7,211 nucleotides of DNA, taken from assembly GCA_902785445.1 (NCBI GenBank), contig CACZYN010000096.1, positions 1-7,211 of the forward strand, in the 5' to 3' direction. Below are positions 6,096-7,211 of this stretch, one piece after another. Origin of the DNA: an uncultured Anaerovibrio sp. GTDB lineage: Bacteria > Bacillota > Negativicutes > Selenomonadales > Selenomonadaceae. The notes beneath the pieces were generated by a model, which made no database searches, was not told the DNA's origin, and saw only the letters and a list, made by a program, of their open reading frames with translations. Position numbers and translations under genes: made by a program. Position 1 is the stretch's first letter, and each line of letters opens with the position of its first letter.

Positions 6096-6479
6096 ATGTC
6101 AGAAAACAATAATCAGCAATTAATAGATATGGCCCACGGTATGCAGGAAGAAATCAAAATGAAGCTTTTGGAGGAAATCCAACAGGGAGCTGACCCTTTT
6201 GCAATGCTTTATGAGGTGGCCAAATACTTGGAGAACGTATCAGCAGAACGGGGCTATGCCCAACACATAATTGATAACATCCACACCATCTATGGTATCG
6301 CCCTGGGAGAAGAAAAACCTCTGAGGGATGAAATCGCAGATTTGGAACAGCGTAAGGAAAAAATTCAGGGTGCTATGGACAGTGGCAATTTTTCCGCCGA
6401 GGAAAATGAGCGTATGAATTTTGCCATTAAGGCCCACGATAGAAAAATAGCCCAATTAAAATTACTAATCGAAAAATAA
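6096..6479 (+). CDS. small uncharacterised cytoplasmic protein, probably coiled-coil
   Basis: The protein has 127 residues and I do not recognise its family. It is rich in Glu, Lys, Gln and Met, contains no cysteine, and has no signal peptide or membrane segment. The N-terminal half reads as amphipathic helices (about 6-50, with GADPFAMLYEVAKYLENV). The C-terminal part (about 75-127), with heptad-like Leu/Ile/Ala spacing ending in KIAQLKLLIEK, suggests a helical hairpin or coiled coil. ATG at 6096 is chosen over an in-frame GTG at 6087, because the GTG lies inside the Shine-Dalgarno site GAGGTGA. The gene stands alone, divergent from the permease operon, with the DnaA-box cluster upstream and a strong terminator directly after its stop. 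Promoter, ribosome site and terminator argue that it is a real expressed gene. DnaA-linked control is possible from position only. Confidence 0.82.
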   Translation: MSENNNQQLIDMAHGMQEEIKMKLLEEIQQGADPFAMLYEVAKYLENVSAERGYAQHIIDNIHTIYGIALGEEKPLRDEIADLEQRKEKIQGAMDSGNFSAEENERMNFAIKAHDRKIAQLKLLIEK

Positions 6480-6480
6480 C

Positions 6481-6515
6481 AAAAGGAGACCTTATTAGGT
6501 CTCCTTTATTTATGT
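6481..6515. terminator. bidirectional rho-independent terminator
   Basis: AAAGGAGACCT (6482-6492) and AGGTCTCCTTT (6497-6507) form a perfect 11-bp stem with a four-base loop. T-rich sequence follows on the plus strand (TTTATTTAT). On the minus strand the stem is followed by TTTTGTTATTTTT, which overlaps the end of the small gene. It lies between two convergent genes and can stop transcripts from both sides. Confidence 0.93.
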
Positions 6516-6517
6516 GA

Positions 6518-7211
6518 TCATTTATTTTCCAGTAATTGGGAAAACTCCTCGGCACTTATCGGCTGAGAAAAATAGAAGCCCTGCGCCCAATTACAGCCTA
6601 TGGATTTCAGGAAATCTACCTGCTCTTTAGTTTCAACACCCTCGGCGATTGTTGGCAATTTCAGTTTATCAGCCATATATACCACAGCCGCCAAAATATT
6701 ATTCCCCCGACCAGTCCGGTCCGTGCGCTGCAAAAAGCCCATGTCTATCTTCAGCACATCAATATAAATATCCTTTAGCATATTCAAGGAGGAATAGCCA
6801 CTGCCGAAATCATCCATCAAAATCCGGAAACCCTCCCGTTGTAAATTATCGACTACAGACATTATCATCTGTGGGTCACCGGTATAGGCGGACTCAGTTA
6901 TTTCCAGTTCAAACAGTTCCTTCGGTATCTTGTATTTATTTACTATCCGGACCAATACATTTACTAATTCCGGATCATACAAATCTATACGGGAAACATT
7001 TACTGACACCGGCTTAACTGCTTTTCCCTCATCCAACCATTTACGCAACTGTTGGCATACGCTCTCCCACATGAATTTATCCAATTCATATATGGAGCCA
7101 TTCTTTTCAAATATCGGAATAAACTTACTAGGAGGAATATTTTCTCCCTCCTTGGTAACCCAACGAACCAATGCCTCCGAGCCAATAACAGTTTCATTTT
7201 TCAACTCATAC
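6518..7211 (-). CDS. EAL-domain cyclic-di-GMP phosphodiesterase, N-terminal part outside window
   Basis: The visible 230 residues are most of an EAL domain, which hydrolyses cyclic-di-GMP to pGpG. The frame stays open to the window edge (YEL... before the first recognisable motif), so the gene starts beyond 7211. An in-frame TTG at 7204 is not a real start, since it sits just before the EAL motif. Active-site motifs are all present in order: EALVRW, the metal-binding N of NVSR, ELEITES, DDFGSGYSSL, LKID, AEGVET and QGFYFSQP. The enzyme is therefore probably active. Such domains usually follow a GGDEF or sensor (PAS, membrane) region, which would lie to the right and cannot be seen. It ends at 6518 and shares the bidirectional terminator with the convergent small gene. 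Confidence 0.94.
   Translation of the reverse strand, partial: YELKNETVIGSEALVRWVTKEGENIPPSKFIPIFEKNGSIYELDKFMWESVCQQLRKWLDEGKAVKPVSVNVSRIDLYDPELVNVLVRIVNKYKIPKELFELEITESAYTGDPQMIMSVVDNLQREGFRILMDDFGSGYSSLNMLKDIYIDVLKIDMGFLQRTDRTGRGNNILAAVVYMADKLKLPTIAEGVETKEQVDFLKSIGCNWAQGFYFSQPISAEEFSQLLENK

Noticed and set aside
7202..7204. TTG as the start of the EAL-domain protein
   Set aside because: The frame continues through the window edge, and this codon falls inside the first strand of the EAL domain, just before the EAL motif. The gene is simply cut off.

Overview
The window looks like ordinary chromosome from a low-to-mid GC anaerobic bacterium of the Firmicutes (Bacillota) type. The pointers are Shine-Dalgarno sites of the GGAG/GAGG kind, consensus TTGACA/TATAAT promoters, a copper ATPase with an extra C-terminal metal-binding domain, and tRNA genes scattered singly between protein genes. 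A Negativicutes member (Selenomonas/Anaerovibrio/Megamonas-like) is my best guess, but that is an impression from protein similarity and not proven. No insertion sequence, phage gene, CRISPR array or rRNA is visible.

Layout from left to right. (1) Positions 1-75: tRNA-Gly(GCC) on the minus strand, with its own strong promoter just downstream of copA. (2) 172-2706, minus: copA, a complete Cu(+)-exporting P1B-type ATPase with one metal-binding domain at each end. Inside the gene, a good Shine-Dalgarno and ATG precede the last 67 codons, which alone would make a CopZ-sized copper chaperone. (3) About 2707-2820: the copA leader and promoter, with an imperfect palindrome in the promoter spacer. 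(4) 2822-2956: a strong terminator and tRNA-Thr(CGT), minus, whose promoter abuts the next gene. (5) 2999-5818, minus: a two-gene operon of an AroP/PheP-like amino acid permease followed, with no gap, by a 491-residue (or 489-residue) helical protein of unknown function. (6) 5819-6095: a divergent intergenic region holding a dense cluster of DnaA boxes (three perfect TTATCCACA copies, one TTATTCACA, and two one-mismatch copies within about 166 bp), then a candidate promoter and a hairpin that covers the ribosome binding site of the next gene. (7) 6096-6479, plus: a small unknown, charged, probably coiled-coil protein. (8) A bidirectional terminator. (9) 6518-7211, minus: the C-terminal part of a cyclic-di-GMP phosphodiesterase (EAL domain), cut by the right edge of the window.

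How the parts work together: copA is a stand-alone copper-export gene with no regulator or separate chaperone gene in view, so the fused (and possibly separately translated) C-terminal domain may supply the chaperone function. The permease and the unknown protein are almost certainly co-transcribed and translationally coupled. The most noteworthy non-coding element is the DnaA-box cluster. It lies away from any dnaA, dnaN or mnmG gene visible here, so it may be a DnaA titration or reactivation site, a DnaA-controlled divergent promoter, or the replication origin itself. Sequence alone does not decide between these.
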